64,000 nt of DNA from Liquidambar formosana (lineage: Eukaryota > Streptophyta > Magnoliopsida > Saxifragales > Altingiaceae): contig JBBPBK010000087.1 in NCBI GenBank assembly GCA_039720395.1, positions 297,235 through 361,234 of the forward strand, in the 5' to 3' direction. The position numbers and the translations under genes are program-made. The notes below the pieces were generated by a model that was given only the letters and a program-made list of their open reading frames with translations, did no database searches and was not told where the DNA came from. Of this stretch, positions 1 through 10,739 are shown piece after piece; position 1 is the first letter of the stretch, and every line of letters begins with the position of its first letter.

Positions 1-1545
1 TAAACCCTAAGTTTCCTTTCATAGATTAAAGAGTTTCCAAAGATAAATGAATCTAAAAAAATCTTTAGAAAATATGGAATTTCAAGTAAAGATAGAAACT
101 TTGATTTAAAAGGCATTTTTTATGAATGGAAACTATAGGAATTACCATACCCCTCTATTAGGAAACAACCCTAGGGGGGAGAAAGGGAAAGTTTCAAGGA
201 AAAGAAAGAAAGGTGAATTAGGGCACCTTCATACCCAACTACCTTTAAACAAAAGCAACCTGTCAAAAATAAGCACCCTATTGCATAAGGTAGTTACTTT
301 ATTTGTAAGATTTCATATCGCAATAGCCAAAATAACCACCCCACATTGGTGGGGTAGTTGCACCTGTTGTACCTGTGTCAAGCACCTGCAATTTCCATGC
401 AAAACATACCAAAAATACTAACCAACCAAGCTAGTTTCCAATCAAGCAATTATCATGCTAAAACATAGGCTAACACATGCTCACAATACATCATTAAAGC
501 CATTAAATAGATCTGGACAGAATTGAAATAAAGCTTAAAATTACCCATAAATCATGTAAGCAACACAAATCATTAAATAGCATGAACCCTAATTCAGCCC
601 TATATGCAATAACATGCAAAAAACTCTAAAACTAACTACCATGGATGCAAAAATATCATAGTTATCTAATATGCAACACATATGCAGCAACTATGAAGAA
701 AAACTAAAGAGAAACCCTAAGCTATCATGCTATATGCAACTTTCCTAAAACAAGGATGAATGAAACCCTAGAATCACAATTGTGCTTAAAATCACATAAA
801 ATAACTCTAAACCATGCAAAACAGAATATGAACAGCATTCAATCCATGCATATTAACCAATAGAATGATCCACACATGAAAAAAGACATAGGCTTTCATA
901 TGAAATAATGCTATTCTAAACATAAATTCAATTTCAGCACAAGAAAAAACCCTAGAATCCCAAATATGCAGTAAATCACATGAAATAACACTCTAGCATA
1001 CTAAACAGCCCATAAACATTATCCTAAACATGCATACTAGCTAATAGAAGCAGCAAGACATGATAAAAACCAAATACTTTAACATGAAATTATAGCTATT
1101 CAATGCAAAACCCTAGAAAAGACTCTAGAAACCCTAAAAACACAAACACTCATAAAATCACATGAAATAACATCATATCATGCAAATCCAGTCATAAACT
1201 TTATTCTAATCATGTAGTTTAAGCATTAGAAGCATCAACACATGATAAAAACATAAGCTTGAACATGAAATAATGCTATTCTATGTAAAACCCTAATTCT
1301 AAAAGAGAGAAGACGAGAAGAGAGGGTATACCTATGGTTGCTGCTGTAGAACTCCTCTTCTTTTCTTATGGACAAGTTGAAAGCTCTCCTTCAAGCCTCC
1401 CAGCAAAGCTCCAGCCTTCCTTCAAGCTCTCTCCTTCACTCTCTCACTTAGAATTTAGGTTAAACTACCCTAAGGATGGCTGTCATTGCTTCCAAATCCC
1501 CCTATTCTCTAGAATTTTCCTCCCTAATGCTGAAGTATAAAGGGG

Positions 1546-1553
1546 TATTTATA
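1546..1553 (-). promoter_or_regulatory. TATA box of TE-A 3' LTR
   Basis: TATAAATA on the minus strand. It lies about 190 bases downstream of the GC-rich module at 1741-1800, in the expected promoter orientation. The 5' LTR has the same box at 26871-26878. Confidence 0.6.
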
Positions 1554-1740
1554 GGGTTTGAGGGAAAACCCTCAATGGTTGGGATTAAAACCCTAGGCAT
1601 TGATCCAAGGGCTCTTAGAGGCTCCCTTGGGGCTCAAGTAGGTCAAATAGGGTTTAAAATAGGGTTAAATGGTAGTTGGAGGCGGACAAATCCGAGGAAA
1701 TAGGAAGGGATCCGCTTCAGCAGTCAAAAAAGGAAAGTGG

Positions 1741-1800
1741 CTTAGGTAACCACCTAAGGCTGGGCGGCTAGCCGCCTGGGCCTGGGTGGTCACTCGAGGC
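1741..1800. promoter_or_regulatory. GC-rich inverted-repeat module in LTR
   Basis: GC-rich block in otherwise AT-rich DNA. It has outer arms of the TGACCAC/GTGGTCA type (here TAACCAC and GTGGTCA) around a GGCGGCTAGCCGCC core. Related blocks occur at 3979-4063, 7111-7198, 27061-27130, 39614-39700 and 42891-42979, always upstream of a TATA box. The regulatory role is inferred. Confidence 0.6.
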
Positions 1801-2505
1801 CATGTCATCTCAAGCCCATTTTTGACCCCTTTGAATTCCAAATGTGTTTCAGGGCCCAAATCAACTCCAATTTTGACGAAACGAAAGCCAAAACGACCGT
1901 GTTTCGAAGGGGAATGTAATTTGAGTCACTTGAGGGCAAGAAACTCTAGCCATGGCTGCATGGTTAGGTCCTACAAAGGCAGTTGGCCGCTATGCCTCAC
2001 CATCGCTTAGCTTAGGTATGCATATAGGGTTACACCAAATGCTTTCCAATTCGAAATTTAACCTCCCTAAACACATTTGGGGATGAAATTAAGACTAATC
2101 AAAGTCGAATGAGTAGTTATGGAGTGAAAATCATGAGCCAATTCGAGCTAACCCGAAATAGGTCTTTTAACCAACTTGAGCCATGTTGAGCCATTCTAAT
2201 CCCGAACCATCAATTCATCGAATTGAACCCATAAATACCTTAACTGCATCCATATGAATTCCAATTGGCAACTTGGAGATCATTTCAAGGTCAAATGGAA
2301 AGTTTGTGACCTAAAAGACGATTATGCCCCTTAAGTCACAAAAGTTCTTAGTAACCCTCAAGATCAACTCCAAATTGAACCAAAATTCATACACATCATC
2401 CTCAAGACTCTAAAAACTCAATGCAAAAGATTAGACTCAAAAAGGAAACAAAAAGACACATGAAATGACAAACCCTAGCTAAGGTGGCAAAAATGGGGTG
2501 TGACA

Positions 2506-2520
2506 GAAGCCCCTCATTGG
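2506..2520 (-). other. Polypurine tract of TE-A
   Basis: On the minus strand this reads CCAATGAGGGGCTTC and abuts the start of the 3' LTR. It would be the plus-strand DNA primer. The same sequence stands at the same place in TE-B (38123-38137). Confidence 0.75.
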
Positions 2521-2690
2521 TGAACAAGTTTCACTTGCGAGCCAATGACAAAAAGAACAACCCATTTTTGCCTGGGGAATTGATTTCATCAACACCCATT
2601 GGGGAAAAGAGAGCGATCATATTATTGAATTCTTAGAATTCATTATATACAAACACAAAGGCATTCCTCATAAGTTCTACAAAACTCTTC

Positions 2691-3135
2691 TCATACTGTA
2701 TACCAGTTTCACTGGGGGATAAGATGAGGTATCCACAGCTTACATCGAACTACGTTCGATGAAAGGTCTTCCCATACTACACCAGTGGCACTGGTGAATA
2801 ATACGAGGTATCCATAGCTTACACCGAATCTGTGTTCGATGAAAGGTCTTCCCATACTACACCAGTTGCACTGGTGAATAATACGAGGTATCCATAGCTT
2901 ACATCGAATCTGCGTTCGATGAGAGGTCTTCTCATACTACACCAATTGCACTGGTGAATAATACGAGGTATCCATAGCTTACACTGAATCTGCGTTCAAT
3001 GAAAGGTCTTCCCATACTGCACCAGTGGCACTGGTGAATAATACGAGGTATCCATAGCTTACACCAAATCTGCGTTCAGTGAAAGGTCTTCCCATACTAC
3101 ACCAGTCACACTGGTGAATAATACAAGGTAAAACT
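2691..3135. repeat. 80-bp tandem repeat array
   Basis: Five to six head-to-tail copies with an exact 80-base period; the unit CCCATACTAC recurs at 2771, 2851, 3091 and, with one change, at 2931 and 3011. Each unit carries an inverted repeat of the form CACCAGTGGCACTGGTG and a TCGAA...TTCGA pair. The array lies just inside the 3' LTR. Tat/Ogre elements are known to grow tandem repeats in this 3' region. Short open frames across it are repeat translations. Confidence 0.9.
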
Positions 3136-3144
3136 ATGCCATCA

Positions 3145-3545
3145 AGGCTATCACAAAACATGAGAAATATACATCCTTCTCATATTCAAATCATCAAGGT
3201 TATTATGAAACATGAGAAAGATCGCATCCTTCTTATATTCAAATATCAAGGTAATCACATAACACGAGAAAGATCGCGTCCTTCTCATATTCAAACCATC
3301 AAGGTAAACACATACCACGGGAAAGATTGCATCTTTCGAACTATCAAGGTAAACATGTGACATGAGAAAGATTGCATCTTTCTCATATCAAACTCTCAAT
3401 GTGAACACATAGTATGAGAAAGATCGTGTCCTTCTCATATTCAAACCATCAAGGTGAACGCAAATCATGGGAAAGATTGCATCCTTCAAGCTATCGAGGT
3501 AAGCATATAACATGAGAAAGATTGCATCTTTCTCCTACTAAATCA
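3145..3545. repeat. Degenerate ~50-60-bp tandem repeats
   Basis: Imperfect units built on CATGAGAAAGAT(C/T)GCATC...CTCATATTCAAA...ATCAAGGT recur about seven times. They directly follow the 80-bp array and are unrelated to it in sequence. Confidence 0.8.
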
Positions 3546-3978
3546 TCAAGACAAGGGTAAGCTTCTTCTTACCAACACTCAACAAGTTCACCAAGTCATC
3601 TCAAATGGAGGCTATTCATGCCTCAACTCGAATATCAACTCATATAGGAGACACATTCATCTCATGAAAGCAATCATTCACATGCACATAGGGAAAGTAT
3701 CTTTATCTCAAATGAAAACGAATCATAGTGACATAGGAGGGAATTCATCCCTAATGATCAAAAATCATATGCATAGATAGGGTTATTCAACCCTACTTGC
3801 ATGCTATGCCCACACAAGGGCCACCAATGCAATCCATTTCAAAAACATTTCATGCTAAACAATGTCAAGATATCCACTCATTTTTCAACTCAAAATAAGC
3901 TTGAGATTTCATCTCAAAGAAGGTTCAAAGGCGCAAATAGGCGAGCAAAGGCCAAACGAGCAAAGCGGAACGGGCAAG
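3546..3978. other. Non-coding spacer of TE-A 3' region
   Basis: No gene recognised. The right part (about 3925-3978) has short direct repeats of the GCAAA-(T/G)AGGC type. A similar run precedes the GC-rich module of the second cargo gene near 7060-7110, so this is probably distal promoter of the PMD gene. Confidence 0.5.
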
Positions 3979-4088
3979 GCGGCTGACCACCTGGCTACTG
4001 GTGGCTTGCCGCCCAAGCCCAGGCGGCTTGCCGCCCCATGCTGGGTAGTTACCCGAGGCTGGTGTCTCCAGTTTGAGGGTTTTTATAC
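3979..4088 (+). promoter_or_regulatory. Promoter of PMD gene in TE-A: GC module plus TATA-like box
   Basis: A GC-rich module (3979-4063) with arms CTGACCACC and TAGTTACCCG is followed at once by a weak TATA-like TTTTATAC (4081-4088). The TE-B copy has a clearer TATAAAA at 39722-39728 at the equivalent spot. A roughly 260-base CT/CA-rich leader separates the box from the ATG at 4354. Confidence 0.5.
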
Positions 4089-4353
4089 CCTTAACCCCCA
4101 TTTGATGCACACACACACCCAATTTCGAAAATAGAGAGTTTCTCTCTCTAGAAACCCATTCCATCTTCTCCAAACACTCACACACACATTCTCATTCAAA
4201 GTTTCACTTTCAATTCAAGTTGTGCGCATGAAATAGCATCAAGAACAAGTCATTCAACAACAACAACAAGCATCAATCATCAACTTGCAAGATCAAATTC
4301 ATCATCTTTCTCATTAAACCCATTTCTCTTACATACAAGCTCAAACATCAACA

Positions 4354-4497
4354 ATGGCTTCTAGCAATGATTCCAACATCAAGTATCCATACTATGTGAT
4401 AAAGAATACATACAAGGCACCAATCTATGATGCATCCCAAGACAAGGTGTTGCTTGAACCCAAGAAGCATCTTTCATACCTCCATTCCCAACAAAAG
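4354..4497 (+). CDS. PMD gene exon 1 (TE-A)
   Basis: Starts at the ATG of MASSND and ends before the donor GTTAGT, phase 0. The 48 codons match TE-B exon 1 (39983-40126) in length and largely in sequence, for example the shared HSQQ end. Confidence 0.7.
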
Positions 4498-5060
4498 GTT
4501 AGTTCTTCCCAACATAACATGTTTATCTTAAAATCTTGATTTCTATTGGATAAAATGCATTCCCATGATCCTCTTTTGACTGTTTCTATCATTGTTAAGC
4601 CAAGTTCATTGATTTGGCAAGGATTGAATGTGCTAAAAGCTTATTTCCCAATGCTTGAGAAAAGATGCCCACCAAGTGTTTGATGAAATGCCAAAGAGAC
4701 AAAAACATGTTTAATCCTTACAAAATCAATAGGTTTGCATTGTAGTATAAAGTCTATTGATCTTGGCAAGGATTTAGTATACAAAATCTTTTATTTCAAT
4801 GCTTGAAAACAAGTCATTCACCAAGTGTTCGATAAAATGCCCGAAAGACAAAACCATGTTCAATCCTTACAAAATCAATGAATTTGAATACACAAAGTCA
4901 TGGGCATTCATTTCTAATTCATTTCATGAATCAAAACCCATATTTTAAAGCTTTTGGAAAACCATTTGAAATCAATTACCAATGTATGCCCAAAATTTCT
5001 ATGTTTTCAATGCTAACTCAATACACAATCCTTTGACATAGCCCGATTTCCAAAGTCTCC

Positions 5061-5695
5061 GGACAAGGACATCAATGAAGGGGCTCATTGCATGGTGGAA
5101 ATATATGGAACATGCCCAACCATGTGCTCGCAAGATAATAAAGAAGGCGGGTTTTGGGCCCTTCCTAGATGCTCTATGGAACGAGCAATGGGATAGGCAA
5201 GCATTGTTTGCCTTGACAGAGTTATGGTGGGATACCACCAACACTTTCCATTTCAGTTTCGGGGAGATGACCATGACCCCTAAGGATTTCACCATGATAA
5301 CTGGGTTGAGCTTAAAAGGCAAGCGCTTGGAATACTACGAGCATGCCAACATGGATCAAAACTATATAGTAGCTCTACTCGGGGTGGAAGCGGAGTTAAG
5401 CCCAAAAGGTGTACGCCGTACTTGGCTCTACAACACCTTTGCCATTGTGGAAGAGAATGATGGGACGGATCCCCAATACATTGTGAGAGCTTTCTTGCTC
5501 TATATGATTTCATGTACTTTCTTTGCGGGCACCAATGACATGACTCGACTAGAGTTGCGAGCTAGCATGGAAGACGTGAACAAGATTGGGAGATACAATT
5601 GGGGTGGGGCTGCTCTAGCAACCATGTATTGCTCTATGACTGATATGTCCCAAGGAGTTGCTAAGAACTTTGGGGGACTTCCTTTCGTTTGGGAG
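5061..5695 (+). CDS. PMD gene exon 2 (TE-A), PMD core
   Basis: Continuously open from the Met at 5075 to the donor GTAACA at 5696. It holds most of the PMD domain, ending in FGGLPFVWE. TE-B exon 2 is 642 bases with a clean TTTCAG acceptor; here the acceptor region reads CTCCG and is 7-8 bases short, so the true start is uncertain. Confidence 0.7.
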
Positions 5696-5777
5696 GTAAC
5701 AAAGAACATTCAATTCTCTATTATTTCCCTAAACTTAACCTATATATGATTTCCTCTATTTCTTTGATTTTCCACAG

Positions 5778-5945
5778 ATATGGTACTACGAGTACCTGAA
5801 CATGTGCCGCCCAACTCTTGCTAATGATGCCATGTCATGGCCCATCCTTCAGAATTACGCCTCATCTTGCTTGGCTAAGAAAGCCTCTAACCGACATGAT
5901 TATGCCCATGCAAGGGCATATCTTGCCAGCTTGACTGTTGATATG
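5778..5945 (+). CDS. PMD gene exon 3 (TE-A)
   Basis: Flanked by TTTTCCACAG and GTAAAATC. It is 168 bases and in phase, with the same length as TE-B exon 3 (41418-41585). It starts IWYYEYLNMCRP and contains RHDYAHARAYLASLT. Confidence 0.75.
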
Positions 5946-6008
5946 GTAAAATCTGTTCTCTTTCTCTTTTTATCTTTTCTTTCTTATTTCTCATTTTAAA
6001 CTCAACAG

Positions 6009-6353
6009 GTGGAATGGGATCCATGGAGGCTATGGGAGCATAGGCTACCCGAGAAGTACTCCTCTTGTTTGGAGTTGACAAGCAAAAGGGTCCTTTTTGA
6101 AGGCCCCATAGGTAGGTGTTGGTATCACGGGGAGCGAGTCTTACGACAAGTCCACGGAAACATGAATGCAGCTGTAACTCCTTCCATGCCACCAGAGAAC
6201 ATAAGGCATGCTAACCACCTAGTGGGGGATGAACTGGAAGAGGCCTTGAGGGGTTAGGATGCCGAGGGATTCACTTCCCCTCGCATAGAATACACTATTT
6301 TTTGTCGACAATATCTGATGAATCCTAGGGTCACTGGTCTCCCACCTCAAGGG
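6009..6353 (+). CDS. PMD gene exon 4 (TE-A), with one nonsense codon
   Basis: Flanked by CTCAACAG and GTGAGC. It is 345 bases, identical in length to TE-B exon 4 (41654-41998). It starts VEWDPWRLWEH. A TAG at 6255-6257 replaces the Trp of TE-B. The frame stays open after it to LPPQG at the donor. Confidence 0.7.
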
Positions 6354-6866
6354 GTGAGCTCCCCAAACTCTTAAATTCTTTTTATAATCATAAAAAAGAC
6401 TCCTCTTGACAAGCATTTGAATTTCAGGGCTGACGGGCAAGAGGACATAGCTCTACAGTTGGATCAGCCACTGGGATGACTTATAATGACAAGGATGATG
6501 ACCTTGAAGGAAATCAACCTCCACCCCTCCCACAACTAAACTAGTATGTGAACTTGTGCAGTGGGACGAAATTTGTGAAGACTGACATTACCCATCCACC
6601 TTTCGATGAATATCCTAAGATCGATTCATATTACGAGAATGTGAGTTCTAAACCCTTACCTTCTAGGAATTGGATTCTTTCATTGTTATTAACCATGTTC
6701 ATACTCTCCTAGGTTCCACGGGAGTACGCCCAGGAATGCATTGAACTCAATGAAGGATTGAGGAGGGATCTTGTGCGAATGAGTTTGGAGAACTGAGCTC
6801 CTCGTTCAGGTCATGATGGAGCTGGGCCAAGTCGAAAGAGAAGGCCCACGGGGAATCATTGAGTTT

Positions 6867-7337
6867 CACTCACCTCTTGTTAGGAATGTTTGGAACCTTA
6901 CTATCTCCTTGTCATGTAATAATTAGGAATTTCAATTCCCAACCTTGAACTCTTATTATGGATACTTGATGAATCTTTGTTGAACTTTATTGCAATGATA
7001 TGATATTGTATTGTGTGAAAAATGGGCTTAAATCAAGCACATAAGAGTCAAAATATCACAAAAGGGCCAAACAAAGGCACAATAGGGCAAAAATAGGCAA
7101 AACAAGACGACGGCCTCGGGTGACCACTTGGGGCTGGGCGGCTAGCCGCCTGGGCCCAGGAGGCTAGCCACCCAGGCCTGGGTGGTCACCCGAGCCCGAA
7201 GTAGAGTTTCGCCTGTTTTTAGGAAACTTCTTATTTTGACGGAATCTCTCCTTCCAAAACACGGATTTCTGAATTTTTTCCTATAAAAGCACATCCAAGG
7301 GGCCTCAAACCCTACTTACATTCATTGAGAGCAAGTT
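6867..7337 (+). promoter_or_regulatory. Intergenic region and promoter of second cargo gene (TE-A)
   Basis: Contains a GCAAAA/AGGC-rich run (7060-7110), the best example of the GC-rich module (7111-7198, arms CGGGTGACCAC and GTGGTCACCCG, perfectly complementary) and TATAAAA at 7282-7288, about 50 bases before the ATG at 7338. The TE-B counterpart is conserved (module 42891-42979, TATAAAA 43063-43069). Confidence 0.6.
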
Positions 7338-8624
7338 ATGGAAGCCCTAGACAAATTCTTAAGTGATTTTCTAAAAGTTATGAGTGCGGAGGCAAAGAAG
7401 GAGTTCAACCGCTACTGCTTGGATCCGTTGTTCTCTTTGATGCATGCGAGGCTCGAAACCACTCTTCTTACTGTTGCTACATACTTTTGGGATCCCCAAC
7501 TCCATGTATTCCATTTCAACTACGAAGAGCTATGCCCAAAAATGGAGGAATTCTGCGCTTTGTATGGAGTTTTACCTATAGGACCTTTCATCTTCCCTAC
7601 TCCACGCTCAAGTTACCTGACTTCTTTCTCCAATTTCCTTGGGATTTCTCAACAAGAGGCCTCTATATTTGTGAAGGATCACATAGTGAATCTCATGGAA
7701 ATAGCAACTTCCTTTTTGGCTCATGATAGCAAAGGTACCCTGAATTTCAACCTTAATACTCAACACGCTCTTGCTTTCTGCTTAATTGGTCGCTTCCTTA
7801 TCTCCACGGGGACTTTCTATGCCCCTATTCAAATATGTGAACTGATTCCTTTTCTTCTCAAACGTCACAACCTGATTCCTATGGTGCTTGCTGAAACCCT
7901 CAATAGCTTAGACAAAGTTCATGATAGTCCACAAGCCCCATTAGGAGGGAGCTCCATTCTACTGCAGATGTGGGTTCTCGAAAGGCTTAACTTCTTATCT
8001 CCTACCACCATTAATCCATACAAACCCCAACATTATTGTTGCCATCGAGTTGAACTCCCTGGTCAATTTTCTTTGAGGGAATGGTTAGGCTACTTCCAAA
8101 CACTCTCATAGCGAAACATTAAGTGGTTTGTCTTTATATGGGGATGGAAGGAACAAATTCTTCTTTGAACTTCTGGGTGTGCTATGGTCAAGCTCATAGG
8201 GTTGAGATCAACTTCCTTCTATTGGACTTCAAGAATCCTTCGTTAAATGGGTGCCATGCAAACCATACCTTCTTTTATGGTATTCGATCATTCTGTTGAA
8301 CCTGTGGGCCCCATAATGGTTAAGTGGGCCAAGACTAGATGGATTTACCAATTGAAACTGACTCAGATTGAGAACACCAATGGACCTTATGTCATGAGCC
8401 CTGAATACAAGACATGGTTGAAGACTAGCTTGGGTGAAAGAGAAACCCTACGCAGGGAAAGGATTTATAACCTTATCAAGGACACAAGACTTGGATTTTG
8501 CAGGGAAGACATTCTGGAAGCAGTGGAAGCAGCATATGCTCATGACTTACAAAAGAAGCGAAGACTTGAAAGAAAAGAGAAGAAAGCAAACCAAGAGACT
8601 ATGAAAAAAATCAGAAGGACTTGA
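7338..8624 (+). pseudogene. DUF7745-like protein gene carried antisense in TE-A
   Basis: Single exon of about 428 codons opposite in strand to the element. It is open from MEALDKFLSDF to 8111. Three nonsense codons (TAG 8109-8111, a TGA near 8167, TAA before the Met at 8247) stand where TE-B reads Trp, Arg and Gln. The order of motifs resembles the plant DUF7745 family, itself often linked to gypsy elements: YFWDPQLHVFHFNYEEL, then LAFCLIGRFLISTG, MVLAETLNSLDK, SLREWLGYFQTL. The C-terminus (about 8440-8624) is a Lys/Arg/Glu-rich helix, possibly coiled coil. I see no catalytic motif. The DUF7745 assignment rests on pattern memory and needs a profile search. Confidence 0.65.
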
Positions 8625-8957
8625 AGACTTTAGAAATAGGATATCCATGGCATGTCAATAGTTCTTTATCTAACATCAATAAATTGCTTTGTCAATCAAT
8701 TAGTTCTAAATGAATTGCCAATAATAATTTAATTTTGAGATTTGTTGTGATGGTGTTGTTTGGACCACACCCAAAGTAATTTTATGGGTTGCCTACGTAT
8801 CCCTATCCTCTTTTTTTCTTTTTTTTTTCCTCTTCTTTTTTTTTTTAAAATTTTTTATTTATTTTATTTTTTTTAGGAATGGGGAATCAGGTCCTCGTAG
8901 TTCAAATGCCTTAACTTTTGCCTAGGCCGCCCTTATGGGTTTTCAACCTAGCAGGCC
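8625..8957. other. Spacer between DUF7745-like gene and integrase (TE-A)
   Basis: Convergent 3' ends meet here. It holds a T-rich tract (about 8811-8875) between the two halves of a conserved bipartite motif (minus strand: GAACTACGAGGACCTGATTC at about 8884-8903 and GGGATACGTAGGCAACCC at about 8785-8802). The part next to the integrase stop (8911-8957) recurs in TE-C at about 16335-16375. Confidence 0.6.
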
Positions 8958-10270
8958 TCATACATAATACTTCTTCAATTGATCCAAATTGGTAGGACGA
9001 ACGAACTCAATCCCGTCTAAATCCATGAGGCGAACAGCCCCTGCTGGCAATATCTCTTTAATGACATATGGGCCACCCCAACTTGGCTTGAACTTTCCTC
9101 GTGGGTCAAAAATTGGAGCTCTGATTTCTTTCAACACCAAATCCCCTGTCTTCAAACCTCGATCTTTGACATGCTTGTTGAATGCTCTTGCAACCCTTCG
9201 TTGATATCCCTGCACATGATACAAGGCCCTCAATCGCCTTTCATCTAGCAATGCCAACTCATCATAACGGTTCTTAACCCAATCTGCTTCTGCTATCTGA
9301 CTCTCTATGGCAACCCATAATGACGGTACCTCCAACTCAATAGGCAAAACAGCCTCCATCCCATACACCAAAGAATAGGGGGTAGCCCCTGTTGACGATC
9401 TTACGGATGTTTTATAGCCCCACAAGGCTAAGGGTAACTTCTTATGCCAATCAGTGTAGGTGTCATCTATTTTCTGTAGTATCTTCTTAACATTTTTGTT
9501 GGCGGCCTCCATTGCTCCATTAGTCTGCGGGCGATAAGGGGAGGATAGATGGTGCACTATATTGTATTTCTGCAAAAGCTCCTTGGTTTCTTTCTGAAAG
9601 TGCTAACTATTGTTTGAAATAATCTCATGGGGTACCCCATATCTATAAATGATGTTGAGCTGTATGAACTGTGCTACCTTCTTGGCATTCAGGGTTTTGA
9701 AAGAAGCTGTGTCTACCCACTTAGTGAAGTAATCAATAGCTACCAAGATGTATTCATGCCCATTGGAGGCTTTCGGCTCAATCTGCCGAATTATATCTAT
9801 TCCCCATACTGCAAAAGGCCATGGTGACGACATGCTTGTCAAAGGCATGGAAGGCAAGTATTGTCCATTAGCAAAGACCTGACACTTATGACATTTCTTG
9901 ACATGTGCATGGCAATCTCTCTCCATTGTAGACCAATAGTAACCCAACCTCATGATTTTCTTAGCTAGCATATAACCATTCATGTGCGGTGCTCCAACTC
10001 CTTCATGGATTTCACTAACAATACGTTCGGCTTCTTCCTTGGTGACACACAACAGATGGACTCCATCGTATGACCTCCGGTATAGCTTTCCTCCACACAA
10101 AACATAGTGACTTGCTAGCCTCCTTAGTGTTCTCCTATCAACGCGGGATGCTCCTTCCGGATATTCCCTTTCTTTGATGAATTTCATGATGTCATGGTAC
10201 CAAAGATGGCCATCTCTCACTTCTCCTTCTCGAATAGAGCAACAGTACACGGGTCTTTCTCTACATTCTA
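8958..10270 (-). pseudogene. pol: Integrase region of TE-A pol
   Basis: C-terminal part of the polyprotein that inserts element cDNA. An HHCC zinc-binding region (HEGVGAPHMNG ... KKCHKCQ) is followed by the catalytic core: first Asp in WGIDIIRQ, the second-Asp site mutated to Asn (IISNNS), and Glu in NGAMEAANKN. The tail ends GIEFVRPTNLDQLKKYYV without a chromodomain, as expected for Tat. An in-frame TAG at 9603-9605 is at the same codon in TE-B (45333-45335). The catalytic Asp-to-Asn change and the stop make this copy inactive. Confidence 0.92.
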
Positions 10271-10309
10271 TCACCAACGGTTTTACATTCCCACCATCCA
10301 GGATTTCCA

Positions 10310-10690
10310 CCATAGAAGCTAAAGTTACCAAACCATCAGCGAACTGATTCTTATTTCTCGATAAATAATTAAACTCTATTTCCACAAATTCCTTAGTTAA
10401 GGCTTCTAAGTAAGTATGATACGGCAGCAGCTTTTCATCACGAGTCTTCCATTCTCCCTTTATCTAGTAGATAATCAGTGCTGAATCTCCGAAAACCTCT
10501 AACTCTTTGATCCCCAATTCTAGTGCAGCTTCCTATGCAAGGATGCAGGCTTTATACTCAGCAATGTTGTTGGTTACTTCAAACCCTAACTTAACCGCCA
10601 AGGGTGTGAATGCTTCCTCAGGTGAGACCAGTAGAACACCTATCCCATACCCTCTCTTGTTTGCAGCTCCATCAAAGTATGCCTTCTAGA
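10310..10690 (-). pseudogene. pol: Archaeal-type RNase H (aRNH) of TE-A
   Basis: A second RNase H between the gypsy RNase H and the integrase, the diagnostic feature of Tat elements. The frame reads KAYFDGAANKRGYGIGVLL (first catalytic Asp), then NNIAEYKACILA, GDSALIIY and NQFADGLVTLAS. At the codon before KAYFDG a TAG (10686-10688) stands, and TE-B has a TAG at the same codon (46416-46418). Two further private stops interrupt it. Confidence 0.85.
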
Positions 10691-10739
10691 CCTTCTTTCC
10701 AATCTCCAGGACATCCTCATCGGGGAATTGATCATTGAA

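Larger units (their letters stand above)
1..2505 (-). repeat. 3' LTR of TE-A (cut by window edge)
   Basis: Near-identical to 25330-27807 over its whole length, with scattered substitutions and small indels. About 0.55 kb of this LTR should lie left of the window. Its internal boundary is the TGTGACA at 2499-2505, followed directly by the polypurine tract. Open frames inside it are not coding. Confidence 0.93.
4354..6866 (+). pseudogene. Plant mobile domain (PMD) gene carried antisense in TE-A
   Basis: Multi-exon gene opposite in strand to the retrotransposon. Exons inferred from GT/AG sites and from the TE-B copy: 4354-4497, about 5061-5695, 5778-5945, 6009-6353. Exon 2 has the PMD signature WWDTTNTFHFSFGEMTMTP followed by DFTMITGLSLKGK. 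PMD (PF10536, aminotransferase-like) occurs in host MAIN/MAIL proteins and in some transposons. If spliced as drawn, a TGA follows exon 4 almost immediately in both copies, giving about 430 residues. Further exon-like blocks near 6560-6640 and 6714-6796 may be remnants of a longer form. Damage: TAG for Trp at 6255-6257, and the intron 1 acceptor AG is changed with a 7-8 base loss that breaks the frame. Function is unknown; the domain call is secure, exon ends are inferred. Confidence 0.8.

Noticed and set aside
2691..3135. CRISPR-like regular array
   Set aside because: The units are head-to-tail without unique spacers, and the context is a plant retrotransposon.
2979..3363. Open frames on both strands across the tandem repeats
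   Set aside because: They are translations of 80-bp and ~55-bp repeat units with no conserved protein features.
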